Part shown: in pieces, positions 20,320-30,608 of the stretch
How the letters are laid out: every line of letters starts with the position of its first letter
Position numbering within the stretch: the stretch's first letter is position 1
Source: Neoscytalidium dimidiatum
Lineage: Eukaryota; Ascomycota; Dothideomycetes; Botryosphaeriales; Botryosphaeriaceae
Length of the DNA: 64,000 nt
Assembly: GCA_037367355.1 (NCBI GenBank)
Contig: CM074698.1
Location: 1,612,001 to 1,676,000, forward strand
Direction: 5' to 3'
Program-made: the position numbers and the translations under genes
The notes under the pieces: model-generated
What the model saw: only the letters and a program-made list of their open reading frames with translations
The model's database searches: none
What the model was told of the DNA's origin: nothing

Positions 20320-21237
20320 ATGGCGCCTCCGAAGAGCGCCTTAAGCCGAAAGCGCCGTTCGCCCGTCACCGATGGGGAGGCAGAATCACACGGAGTTCGA
20401 AAGAATGGCTACAGAAGCCTCAAACGCGCGCCGCCACCGGCCAGACTGGCTCTGGATAAGCAGATTTCGAGCATCAGTTACAGCAACATCACACTCACAC
20501 CACAAATCACGCCAACGGATTCGCAAAGCTTCGAAGCCCCGCAAAGCGCCAGCTTCACCGCCGTCCCATGTAATGGCTCCTGCTGCACCGCGGCCCTTGA
20601 CCTCTCGGCGTGGCTGGAAGGACTCCCAATCGACTGCACCGACGCCTGCCAAAGCCCCAATCAGGACGGCACGATGCCCCTCTACAACTCCGCCAGCTGT
20701 CAGATGGCCGACCCTCAGCCGGGAGCATACGAGCACCAATTTTTCTGCCAAGTTCCCGAGTTCGGCTACGGCCCAACGGCCACCATCGACAGCTGCAGTC
20801 CATCTCCCCCTCCCGCGCCGCCTCAACAGCCCCAGGACAATCGGACCACCCCACGCCCCGCGCCGGCGCAAAGCTATGACACACCTCTTTGCCCCCCTCC
20901 TCTTTCCCCTCCGCAGGCGACACGTGGACAGCACCAGTCATTGACGACCGTCTTCGGCCTCCCGACGCCCGTCACGCCGACGTTCCCGGCGCTGCTCTCC
21001 CAGCCGCACAAGCCGGCGCCATGGGAAAGCGAGCCCAGCTGCTTCCGGGAGAGCGCCATCGGCATCGAGCAGGAAGCGCTGGAGCTATCGCTGAAGATTC
21101 TCCAGCAGTGGCACCCCATCGTCATGCAGAGCCAGCGGCCGGACCTGCTACAGCAGCTATGGGACACGGAGAACTCAGTTTCCAAGTTCGCGGCCATGCT
21201 GTTCGAACTGCGAATGCAGGACTGGGACAAGCGGTAG
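20320..21237 (+). CDS. Uncharacterised Pro/Ser/Gln-rich protein
   Basis: A single-exon 305-residue protein starting at ATG 20320. The N-terminus is basic (SALSRKRRSP), suggesting nuclear localisation. The middle is low complexity, rich in Pro, Ser, Gln and Thr, with a cysteine pair in NGSCCTAALDLSAWLEGLP. The last ~60 residues look folded and helical: IGIEQEALELSLKILQQWHP, then SVSKFAAMLFELRMQDWDKR at the end. I do not recognise the family. Its composition and compact C-terminal helical part would fit a fungal transcription-associated protein, but this is weak inference. The opposite strand carries long open frames that are GC-driven shadows. Confidence 0.6.
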   Translation: MAPPKSALSRKRRSPVTDGEAESHGVRKNGYRSLKRAPPPARLALDKQISSISYSNITLTPQITPTDSQSFEAPQSASFTAVPCNGSCCTAALDLSAWLEGLPIDCTDACQSPNQDGTMPLYNSASCQMADPQPGAYEHQFFCQVPEFGYGPTATIDSCSPSPPPAPPQQPQDNRTTPRPAPAQSYDTPLCPPPLSPPQATRGQHQSLTTVFGLPTPVTPTFPALLSQPHKPAPWESEPSCFRESAIGIEQEALELSLKILQQWHPIVMQSQRPDLLQQLWDTENSVSKFAAMLFELRMQDWDKR

Positions 21238-22080
21238 CACTTGTTGCCCCACCGGGCCGGGGGGTGGGGGGATGAGGAGGAGTAGATTGGGATCGTTCCA
21301 CGGCGGCGGAGGTAATGGCAGAAGCGGGTTTCTATACACACATACATATACCAAAGGGACATTCAACGGCGAAAAAGGGTAATTAGGCGCGGAGGGGTAA
21401 TATTCTGAGGGGAAAGGGAAAACCCGAGAACATGGAGGATCTTCATCCTCTGACATGGTAACCTACTACATAGATAGCGTTATCACAATCCAGACTTTCC
21501 TTTGTTCATACAGCCTTTCGGACGGGCATCCATCGTCTGTTATCTACTCCAATTCAGCATCTAGCGGTTGAAGATGCTGCGGCGCAACCGTTTGTCGAGC
21601 GAAATAGATCAACGAGATTGTGATAATCCGGAAAGATCTCCGAGACCGTATCGATCGACAGATTGCGACATCGGTAGGAAAGGCCCTGCAGCGGAGCAGA
21701 TCTCCAATATGACCCGAGAAAGCGGTGAAATTTTCCGAACGAGACCCTCTTGCTTTAAATAGCTATCAAGTGTGTGATCTGCAGTCAGGCCCAAAAAACA
21801 TTCTCCACTCTGTTCGCGGAGAATTGAGTTACATCACTTCAACTCCTCCTTGCGAGTCCATGCCGGACCCGATCTTCAATGGGATCTGAACTTCCCAGTA
21901 TCAATTTGCCGAGAGAGCCTACAAGTACTTACAACGCTCATAGAGTAAAAACCACTGGGTATAAATTAGAGCACCTCACTCTCAGGTAGATGCCGCACTT
22001 TCCTCCCCTGACTTCATGCTTCAACATGGACCCTCCCTCGATCGAAGCATCTACGGGCCATCCATAGCCCGGATTCTCCC
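21238..22080. other. Convergent intergenic region
   Basis: About 840 bp between the plus-strand gene ending at 21237 and the minus-strand regulator ending at 22081. It should contain both 3' UTRs. A small inverted repeat (TTCTCC..GGAGAA, around 21800-21824) is present. No gene seen. Confidence 0.4.
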
Positions 22081-23816
22081 TCACGGCGCAGGATCCTCCG
22101 GGCTCGCCCTCTGCTCCGCGTGCCGATACTCCCTGATTGCAACGTCCAGGTCCCCCCTGCGAAACGCCTTCGGGAACTCCAGCCACGCTCTCCACCGCTC
22201 GTCCAGCGTCTCCTCCAGCGCAACAAACACCTTCTCGCTCCAGCCAGACAGATGCCAGCGGTACGTCATGCACTGCACCAGGCCCGCATAATGCCCAAGC
22301 AAGACCAGCGCGACCGGATGGTCGCGACACACGAACTCCCTGAAATCCGGCGGCAGCATGGCCGGCCAGGCCCAGACGGGGGCCGAGTCATCGGCGCCGT
22401 TGAGCAGCAGCATGCGGTACTGGCGCATCAGAGCGTCGTTGGCGACCATGCAGCAGGTGCGGGCGCGCGATGCGTCGGGTGACCCGGTGATGGGCTCGAT
22501 CAGGCGGCGGCGCAGCTGGTCGAGGCGCTCCGCGTACGCGCCCGTGGGCGGCCGGTACGTCTGCGCCACCAGCGGGCTCTGCAGGATGCCGGTCAGCGGG
22601 CCGGTCTTCATCCACGCCCATTTCTCGCGGTCCGACACCATGCTCATGATGCCCTGGCCGAGGAAGAGCGACTGGCCCAGCTCGTGCGTGGTCAGGCGGT
22701 GGGGGCCGTTGTCGCAGTCGCCGCCGTCGTCGGGCGGGTTGCCGATGGAGTAGAAGGTGAAGATCAGCACGAGGTAGGCGAGCAGGAAGCGCTCGTGGAT
22801 GTTCTGCTGCGTGATGTCGAACAGGCCCTTGCGGAGCCGCGAGAGCGCGATATCCTGGTGCCGCGCCGACTGCGCCGCGTACTCGCGCCGCCGGTCTGGG
22901 TGGATGTGCGAGAGGTGCAGCGCCGACAGGGCCAGGAGTCCGTGCATCAGCGAATCCTGTTGTGTATCAGATGTGCGTTTCGGGGATTTGTGTTCACAGG
23001 TTGCTGGGGTCACTCACGTGGGTGAAGGCGAGATGGGGGACGACAGTTCGCCAGAGCTCTTCTTGCCGAGGCTCGTGTGCGAGAGAGAGGCTGTCGGTCG
23101 AGATGTAGTGGTGGAATAGGTGCATGTCCCCGAGCCATTCTGGGGTTGATACGTAACCTTCCGGTATGACCGGGGGGCTATTTCCGATCGGGGGTTGACT
23201 GTGGCTTCTCTCCAGTGATTCGACGTCTGCGGCAACCTCAAGGAGAGCTTCTCTGATATAAGACACCTTGGCGCCGACGGACTGTTGGTTGTCTGAAGGG
23301 GTCAGGCGGATCTGTTGTGAGTTTGCGACACTTGGTGGTGGTGCCGGTATAGGTAGGGGAGACCGGGAGTCTCGGGTCAGGTCTACACCTCGGCGTCAGC
23401 GGCTTGCACGAAACCCCCGAACCACCAGCTGTGCAGCTGGCAGAAATTCATTGAACGCGGACGTCACGTCGCACAGTGGCCGAATGAGAGCCGTACCGGA
23501 AGTGCTGCGACCGGCTTGAAACTGCGCGTGGCCGTTGTGCAGCGATGAAGCTGGAGTAGGAGCAGGAGTCAATGGGATGCGCCCGGCTTCGGCCGGAGGA
23601 GTCAAAGTTGATAGTGTGAGACTGCATTCCGCTTGATGTCGGACGCAGTTGCCACATGGCCGCTGCTCATCGCACTGTTGTCTTCATTCAGAGGCGGCCG
23701 TGGGCAGGCGCGCGCGAGATGTAACGTAACGTGTTGTGACTGACCTTGACGTGCCGCTGCTTACAGCGAATGCAGCCAAAACGCGACTTCTTGTGGCCGA
23801 TTCGGGTAGGCGGCAT
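22081..23816 (-). CDS. Zn(II)2Cys6 fungal transcription factor
   Basis: Minus-strand exons: 23816-23745, 23674-~23426, ~23311-23018, 22956-22081 (about 496 residues). The first two introns flank the zinc cluster: the knuckle CIRCKQRHVK is in exon 1 and CDEQRPCGNCVRHQAEC in exon 2. Together they give C-x2-C-x6-C-x5-C-x2-C-x6-C, the exact binuclear cluster spacing, preceded by basic KKSRFG. Exon 4 carries the regulatory region with DSLMHGLLALSALHLSHIHP, typical of the Upc2-like/fungal transcription factor family. The second intron's donor is uncertain (23425 or 23422, both in phase). These proteins bind CGG-type sites and control pathway genes; the targets are unknown. It is divergent from the Ost-alpha gene (562 bp apart). 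Known members act in sterol uptake and secondary metabolism. Confidence 0.88.
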
Positions 23817-24378
23817 ACTTTCCTTTTTCGTGCAGCCGCAATCTGAGTGGGCCGCTGATAGCGTTGCGAGCTTTTCCGAGCCTGAGACCGTTGTGTATTT
23901 GAAGGGCTGAAGGGTGCGTTGGACTTAGTTGCAGATCGGGGCGGGCCTGGCCAATTATACGCTGGTCATTGAGAATACGAGCCCAGGGCTGCCGAATGCG
24001 ATCGCCCAGCACAGCCCCAGCCCAATCTTAAGCTTGATCGCCCAAACCGTCTGGTTGGCTGTGTTCTGAGGCTGAAGCACTGCAGTCCTCGTGTTTGAAG
24101 GCTGGCCAAGACTGAAACAAAGCTATTCGCAGCCAGAAGTTATGCAACACTTCCCATGTCTCAGCCAGTTCTAACAGTATACAATACCTTCTTAAAACCC
24201 CATCCTTTTCCCTGTGCACTTGAGTCGTTGTGCTGGCCACCCTTTAATTTTTCGACGTACAACACTTTATCCGCACATCTCGTGCCCAAGCTAACCAGCA
24301 GATAAAAAGGAAAATACTCAAGTAGGCCGGAAGGGAAGGAAGCTCGCACGCTATATCGGCCATTCCAGAGCCTGAATC
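23817..24378. promoter_or_regulatory. Divergent promoter between the Zn2Cys6 gene and the Ost-alpha gene
   Basis: A 562-bp shared upstream region. No clear TATA box or repeat was found. Short frames on the minus strand here are not coding-like. Bidirectional control is inferred from position. Confidence 0.45.
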
Positions 24379-25757
24379 ATGGTTAGCTGCGATGCGAGGC
24401 TGGACCAGCCCAGTAAGCCACACTGCCACGTCTGCCTGGAAGGCTTGGCTGACCGTTTTCCAGTCCAAGAAGCAGACATCTTCCGAGGGCTCCGGTTCCA
24501 CGACATCAGTCTCCATCTTGGTTTTCTGTTTACTTGGCTTGCATGCGTGATCTCCTTTTATCTCAGCTTGCGCCATGCAATCAATTATACGAAACCCAAT
24601 GAACAGAAACAGTACGTCTCCTTGTGTGGATGCGTTTTCTTCATGGCTGACCTTCAACCCAGCGTCCTTCGTATTTTGTTCATGGTGCCTGTCTTCTCCA
24701 TCACCGCATTCTTGTCGATAAAGTTCTATGACTTCCATGTCTATCTCGAGACTGCGCATCAGTTCTACGAAGCGACTGTGATTGCCGCGTTCTTTATGTT
24801 GCTCTGCAACTTCCTTGCTCCAAGCTTAAAGACCTTCAAAGAAACCTTCGCCGATGTGAAGCCGCGCCCGTGGGTTCCTCGTCCCAAGTTTTTGAGGAAG
24901 CGCCGGGCAGGTGCCGAGGTAGAAGAGCCTCCTGCATCTGGTACAAGTTGGCCTAAGTATATCAACGTGAGTCTTCAAGATCATACTGCTCCTATCACCT
25001 GCTAATAAAACCAGATTGTCTGCTTTTCCATATTTCAATTCTCTCTCGTGAAAATCATTGTGACCATAATCACCCTGGCCACTCAAGCTGCAGGAGTGTT
25101 TTGCGCTGAGTCGAACAGTTTGAGTTATGCGCATATCTATGTGAGTTGGCAGATGTGTATTGGCAACACTCAAACTCACATTCTCTAGGTCAACGTGACT
25201 CAAACAATCTCCTTGACTGTGGCAATGACCATCCTCCTTCACTTTTACGTGCAATTCAAACAGTCACTCGGGCCATTCAGTCCTTTTCTCAAGTTTCTTG
25301 CCATCAAAATCGTCATTGGATTGTCCTACATGCAGGAGGTAACAATTATTCCCCTTTGCAGTTCGATGTGCTCAGCTGACGTTTGTAGTCCCTCTTCAAC
25401 ATGCTGGCCGGCAAAGATGACGCTCCAGTACAGCCAACAGCCACCATCTCCCTCCAAACGCTTCAAGTCGGGCTCCCAAACCTCATTCTCTGCTTCGAGA
25501 CCCTAGTATTCGCGATCCTTCACCTCTGGGCCTACCCGTGGAAACCCTATTCGATCGAAAGCATCCGGGCGCGAGCATTGGAGATGGGCGAAAAGGAAGG
25601 CCTCGAGGGGCCGGATCCCAAGAATACGCCGTCAAACAACCCGATACCGGCGTTCCTCGATGCGATGAATATTTCCGATATCTTCGTCGCCATGTTTGAC
25701 TGCATCCGCTGGCTTGTGGTTAGACAACCGAAGACCGCTCTTAGCGACGAAGCGTAG
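24379..25757 (+). CDS. Ost-alpha/TMEM184 (organic solute transporter alpha) family membrane protein
   Basis: Exons: 24379-24611, 24663-24966, 25015-25140, 25189-25338, 25389-25757 (393 residues); introns of 51, 48, 48 and 50 nt. The first intron (GTACGT..ACCCAG) is in frame and easily missed; removing it restores the family string QKHVLRILFMVPVF. About seven hydrophobic helices are visible. Diagnostic segments are HAINYTKPNEQK, LSIKFYDFHVYLETAHQFYEA and the conserved cytosolic PRPWVPRPKFLRK region. Family members in animals move steroids and bile acids; fungal members are mostly uncharacterised proteins of plasma or vacuolar membranes. The C-terminal tail is cytosolic and charged. It is divergent from a zinc-cluster regulator, which might control it (inference). 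The fold and family are confident; the substrate is not known. Confidence 0.9.
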
Positions 25758-26652
25758 GCGAGTTTGTTCGGGTACGAGTTCGTCACGGCGTTCGGTACGA
25801 ATGTAGATTTCAATAATATTGATGTAGCCTTGAATTGGCTGAACGGACTCGAGACTATTATCAACGATGGTATCTGCTTCTTCTGGGCTTGGGTTGGTAT
25901 GCCCACCTACCGACATTATCTAGCTTCGACCCCAACATCGATACGCACGCAAATCAGCTTTAGCCGATGCTATGGATGTCGCCTATGATACGATGGAACG
26001 TGTATCAGGGCTGGATAAGCATAAAGTATTGTCCCATTTCTCTGCGCCAAGAAAAGTTGCGGACGCATGGACATCGCACTGCAACATCGGACAGTATCAT
26101 GCAGCGCGTAGTCTGGTCATAATCTTTGACAGGATGCCTAGGTTATCAATTACAAGCGCTGCTGGAGGACATCGCAGTAGACTGTTCTACGCAACCCTTC
26201 GCCCAAGCAACCAACTAGCGTAGAAAGAAGTAATCGGCGGACAGGCGAAGACATTTGTGGACATAGCTACAAGGGTAGACTGTGGAGGTACTTGACGGAT
26301 TTAATTTTGAAAATTGAGTTCGTCTGCTTTCTGTCCATGGCTCCACGTCTAGCAAGCCGGAGGACTATGGACTACGGTATGGTTTTCATCAATGGTAGTT
26401 CTCCGATAAAACACTCTGAGATAGTAACGAATTTTGACATGTATGGAAAATAATTGAATGCGCAATTTCGGGAACTCCAACCAGAAGAAACCGTGAATAG
26501 GACCGTCTTCCTAGTCGCCTTTCACAGACTCTCAGCGCTCTCAAAAAGGTGTCAAAGACGCTCAGAGCGGTCGGAACGTATAGGATCAAGTGAAGAAATG
26601 ACGACATCATATCGAAGCTAAAGCAACTGGGCTGCTCGGCCTCCTCATGCTG

Positions 26653-26681
26653 AGAGATGTGCATCTCTCAATTTTTTTTTT
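26653..26681 (+). other. Hairpin followed by T-run
   Basis: GAGAGATG (26653-26660) and CATCTCTC (26663-26670) are exact inverted arms around a 2-nt loop, followed by AA and a run of nine or more T. It looks like an intrinsic terminator or Pol III stop, but no Pol III promoter boxes were seen upstream, so function is open. Confidence 0.35.
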
Positions 26682-26696
26682 GTTTTTGATTTGCGG

Positions 26697-26704
26697 TGAC
26701 GTCA
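26697..26704. promoter_or_regulatory. CRE-like site TGACGTCA
   Basis: A perfect 8-bp palindrome identical to the ATF/CREB site bound by fungal bZIP factors. It lies about 0.9 kb downstream of Ost-alpha and 0.8 kb from the 3' end of the next gene, so its target is unclear. Confidence 0.3.
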
Positions 26705-27484
26705 CTTCAGCTTCTTGATTTGACGGGCAAACACCCCGGTCGTTGCGGGTCCAGCCGCAGCTACCGCTTCGGGAAGCTTCCCTTTCGGTGAAGCGAAGAA
26801 GGCAGGCGGCGCCGCCGCTGCTGCGCGGCGGCCACTTCGCATGGTCACGAGGTCACGGCATCTTACCATGCAAGGAACTAGCTTGGCAAACAGCTAAGCC
26901 GTTCATCGTATTGTCTAACTAAAAACCCCCCTCCCAGCCGGCATCGCTAAGTACCCCGTAGAACCTTTAATGCAGACCCATGTAGCCCATTCCCTGTAAA
27001 ACACCTGATGATGAGGGAAAAAAACAAGCTTCAGTCCTCCTGTCGTCACCGCAAGCCGAAGTGCAGGACCATCAAAGCCTCGACAGGATTACTGAAGACT
27101 CGCCTGTACCCGGTACCTGTCTCAATTACTCCACTTCCCAAACAAAGAAAACCAGATCATCGCCGTGCGTCTTTCGTGATGTTGGGGTGTGGATATAGTC
27201 GGGGTTGTGGACCATCGACTGTCCGATTGTTACGAGTCAAGAAAACAAACAAGCCGAATTAGAAAGTCAAATCGCTGAAATGCCGGACCGGGAACTCGGG
27301 GAATCGCGTGCCGGGAGGGGAACTGTGGAAAAGCTTTTGTGTAGTCGCTGACCGAACAGGGGGAGGGGGGGAAGTCTGAGGGCGTCGTGGAGCCGAGTTC
27401 AGTCAGGAAAGCGCAGGTGAGTGAGTACACACACTATCAAGCAGGAGCAACGGAAGGAGGCATGGAGAAGTGAGGAAAGGCTCT

Positions 27485-28342
27485 CTACTCCTCCTCGTCC
27501 ATGAAGGTCCAGCTGGTGACGATCTCCTGGCAGGACTGGACGATCTCGCGGCGGCTCAAGCCAGCGGCGTAGCCCATGTAGAACATGCCGTTGATGTTGC
27601 TCTTGAACCAGGAGACCAGGTCCTCCTCGTCCTCGGGGGAGCGGTTCACGTCGCGGGGACGCAGGCCACGGACACGGACGGAGTCAGCCATGCCGAAGGA
27701 GCGGGGCGGGCCGTATGGGCTGTTGAACTTGGGCTGGACCCTGGGCATGCGGGCCGGGAAGATCTCGCCGGGAATGCGGTTGCCACCGCGCTTGCGCTTG
27801 CGGGCATTGTTGGCAGCCTCCTCGGCGGCGGCAGCAGCCTTGGGAGTGACGTGGATCTTGCGGCCGCGGGCAGAGCTGCTGCTGGGTCCGTCTTGGAACT
27901 CGTCGTCGTTACCGTCAGAGATCTGCTCGCCCTCGGCCGGCTCCACGGCGTCCTCCAGCTGATCGAGGGCGCTGTTGAACTCCTGGTACTGCTGGTTGAG
28001 AAGAGGGTGCTGAGTCTCGTGCGAGGTACGCGGAGCGGTGCCGTGGAGCATGGGGTTGCTGGAGACTACCTGTCAGTGTGCAACCGTGCTGTGCGCATGT
28101 TGGCAAGGTGAGGGACGAGGGTGGGACGCTTACAAGACGGGAGGACGGTTAAGTCCGGGCAAGATGCTGATGTTCGGGAAGTCGCCAGGCTGGTGGACGT
28201 CACGGACATGGGCGCGCAGAGCGGACGAGTCGCGGGCCTGGAAAGTGCAGTAGTCGCAGGCGCGCTCACACGGCCAGATGCGCAGGTCGCCCTGCTCAGG
28301 CCAGTTGTGGTGACCGGCGTGGTCCTCGACGTCGCAGGGCAT
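27485..28342 (-). CDS. C2H2 zinc-finger protein of unknown function
   Basis: Exons 28342-28134 and 28058-27485 (260 residues). The 75-nt intron starts GTAAGC; the acceptor ..CTCCAG at 28059-28060 is the one that keeps phase (..RPPVF-NPMLHG..). ATG 28342 is the first in-frame ATG; the frame continues upstream only to a GTG. One C2H2 finger is clear at about residues 31-52: CDYCTFQARDSSALRAHVRDVH (C-x2-C-x12-H-x4-H). A Gln/Asn/Asp-rich acidic middle and a basic RKRKRGGNR cluster follow, then a C-terminal region with WFKSNINGMFYMGYAAGLSR and an acidic DEEE end. I do not know this family. A nuclear DNA- or RNA-associated role is likely from the finger and basic cluster, not proven. The ORF is highly GC-rich with strong codon bias, suggesting good expression. 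Confidence 0.72.
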
Positions 28343-30608
28343 GTTGGTGTGACTTGAGGAAGGAAAGACTGAGTTCACGAAGAGTGTGTGTGCCTGTGAT
28401 GGCGACTGAGAGTCTACCGAATGATGTTGGAAGCCGGTCGGAGGCAGTTGGAGGGAGTTGAAGAGTTTTGGTCGGACAAGGTGTGTCGGCGGTCTTTTAT
28501 GTCTGCAGTTTGGGGGCAGCGCAGCGCGGAGCAGCCGACCAGGGCAGGCAAGCGAGGATCTTCAGCTAGCGGCCCGGGTGCACGTGCGGAGCTTCTTTTC
28601 ACTTCGCTGGTGAATGCAAGTTGCTTGTAGGCGGGCGGGCGGGCGTTAGCTGGAGGTGCTCGCCGTGGCGGGCGAGGCGATGATCCGGGCCGCAGCCAGC
28701 GCCCGTTGCCGCCTCTTTCTGCTGCTGCCACCCGCAAGAGGCCGACCACAACGTGCCTTGCACGCCCTGCTGAGCGAGATGTAGGATCACTACCTATCAT
28801 AACAGCTGTACGAGGTCGCGGACTGGCTCCACCAATATTCACATGTGCGTATTTCTAGTCCCACTCACCGTTTGCTCCCTGTCCCGCGCAGCCTTATCCT
28901 GGACTGTGCTGCTGCGAGGTCATTCACCAGGATATCTTTGCATTGATACAGTCACATATCTCACTCTACAGTTTTGTCAGAGAGCTTACTGCCGCCGCAC
29001 TCCATCCCAGCTGACTTCGACTTGCGAGAGCTCTTCCAGTGCCAAGACCAGCTCGTTCGTCCAGTTCCCCAATCACCACCACACCCACTCCTACGCCACT
29101 ACGCCTCAGTTCTCGAAACAGAAACAAACTTGCTGCATGAAGTAGACTGATGCCCCGATATTCCGAGTCCATGTCACCTCTTCGCCCAGAAGTCGGAGCG
29201 ATCTGGCTCAGTGTATCCTCAATGATGTCTTGCACAAAGGATTCTGGAAGCACTTGTTTGCTTGGTATTCCGGAGGCTGTCAATGTAGGCTTTCATATCG
29301 AACAAAGATTTATTACTTACCCCGTCGGCAATCGCCATCGCACGTTCTGGATACTTGTTTTCCTGCGCCCATGCCCCGGAACATTCTATTATGAAGCATC
29401 AAACGAGCACAACGTCGCGTGATCCGAAGGAACCCTACTGCGTCTAGCACGAAGGTGGAATTAACGGATATCCCGGAGCCATGGAATACTCGTACATATT
29501 TGCAGAGAGCTTCAGGATCCGTGGTGTGTTCCAGCAGCATATGATATTCTCATGGAGTGTAATCGCCAACTTGCTTGGCCCAGTAGATGGGAAGTATGGA
29601 TAACAATGCCAGCGAAAAGTCACTAAAGCAAAAGCATACATGGAAATAACAAGGAAAAGGCCAAATGATTATGGTAGACTCAGGTTAACTCTACGAGGCT
29701 CAAAGAGCCTACACGCTCTAGGCCTTCACCTGATGACAGCCTAGACCACATTTAACATCAAAGTTTATTTTAATTGTACTGTCCTTTGAAAGGACACCTC
29801 TCTTCTGCCACATGTCTGAATCTTCTAAATGTGCTTTAGGAACTAACCCTTGATGCAGAATAAAGCTAGAAAGCATATCGTAGCAAATCATCAGGCACGT
29901 GTTGTATGTACTGTCAGTGAAATTACTCGGAGTGCATGTTGAATGCCTTTCGCGGTGTGACTTATAGTCGATATCAAACTATAGATCAAAAAGAAATCAG
30001 TTGGACACAGCGGAAACTCATAACGGGTCCACGTGCTCGTATCCACATAAGAGCTAGTTTTCTTACCTTGTGAGGCTCCGATTATTTCTCAATTTCAAAT
30101 TGATTTAATACCCTGCGCCCAGCCAGGGCCTACAGTCCTGGTGATCATGATAGCTGTTGCTTCTACGATGGACAGCTCCCCCCGGGAAAAAGAGGGGGGG
30201 GGGGTTGCGCTCGTGCGGTTGATGAACGACTGAAGCCAACGCATGCCTCCGCCGAGTATACGGGTAGACCGGGCGGGCACCGTCCTCCAATAGGCTCCAA
30301 GATAGCCACTAACACGTCTAGTCCGATTGGCTCGCAAATTTGCATCCACAACCGAGCTGTCACCGCAGAGACAGTCTGGTCGCGGCGATCACCTTGCATG
30401 ACTCAGAGCACCGAGGTCCTCGATTCATAGGTAAGCCGGGGATATCGGAGGCGGAAAAAGCTTGTATCTAGAAGCCGTGTAGTTCTCGGTTCCTTTGATG
30501 CTGCTTGCTGGTGACCAAGAAAATGTTTACATCCACGATAAATACTTAAACAACGAGGTTGAGACAGGTATTTAACAAGCGAGAAAAGGTCATAGAACGA
30601 AAGTATGC
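28343..30608. other. Intergenic between the C2H2 gene and BTN1
   Basis: About 2.27 kb. The part next to 28342 is the C2H2 promoter with GC-rich CGGGCGGGCGGGCG near 28632-28645. A weak spliced ORF candidate at 28966-29540 is listed separately. A G/C homopolymer patch (about 30180-30204) and lower-GC sequence occur nearer BTN1. Nothing else is supported. Confidence 0.4.
28966..29540 (-). CDS. Possible small spliced gene (weak)
   Basis: A minus-strand frame from ATG 29540 reaches a donor GTAAGT (29320) and a 44-nt intron ending in ACAG (29277), then continues in phase to a stop at 28966, giving about 175 residues. The second exon reads ASGIPSKQVLPESFVQDIIED, coding-like, then a Gly/Val-rich stretch. 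An alternative frame across the first exon also looks coding-like (QENKYPERAMAIADG), so the structure is not secure. I recognise no domain. It may be a decayed gene. Confidence 0.22.

Larger units (their letters stand above)
25758..27484. other. Gene-poor region after Ost-alpha
   Basis: About 1.73 kb with no supported gene. It includes a hairpin plus T-run (26653-26681) and a TGACGTCA octamer (26697-26704). A GC-rich patch with GGCGCC/GCCGCC repeats lies around 26800-26840. A short frame at 27008-27262 contains SCRHRKPKC, which resembles half a zinc cluster, but the spacing fails. Confidence 0.4.

Noticed and set aside
20386..20934. 182-codon minus-strand ORF opposite the gene at 20320
   Set aside because: Arg/Gly/Val-rich antisense shadow of a GC-rich coding region.
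27008..27262. ORF with SCRHRKPKC resembling a zinc-cluster half
   Set aside because: The remaining cysteines do not fit the Zn2Cys6 spacing and no downstream regulator domain exists.
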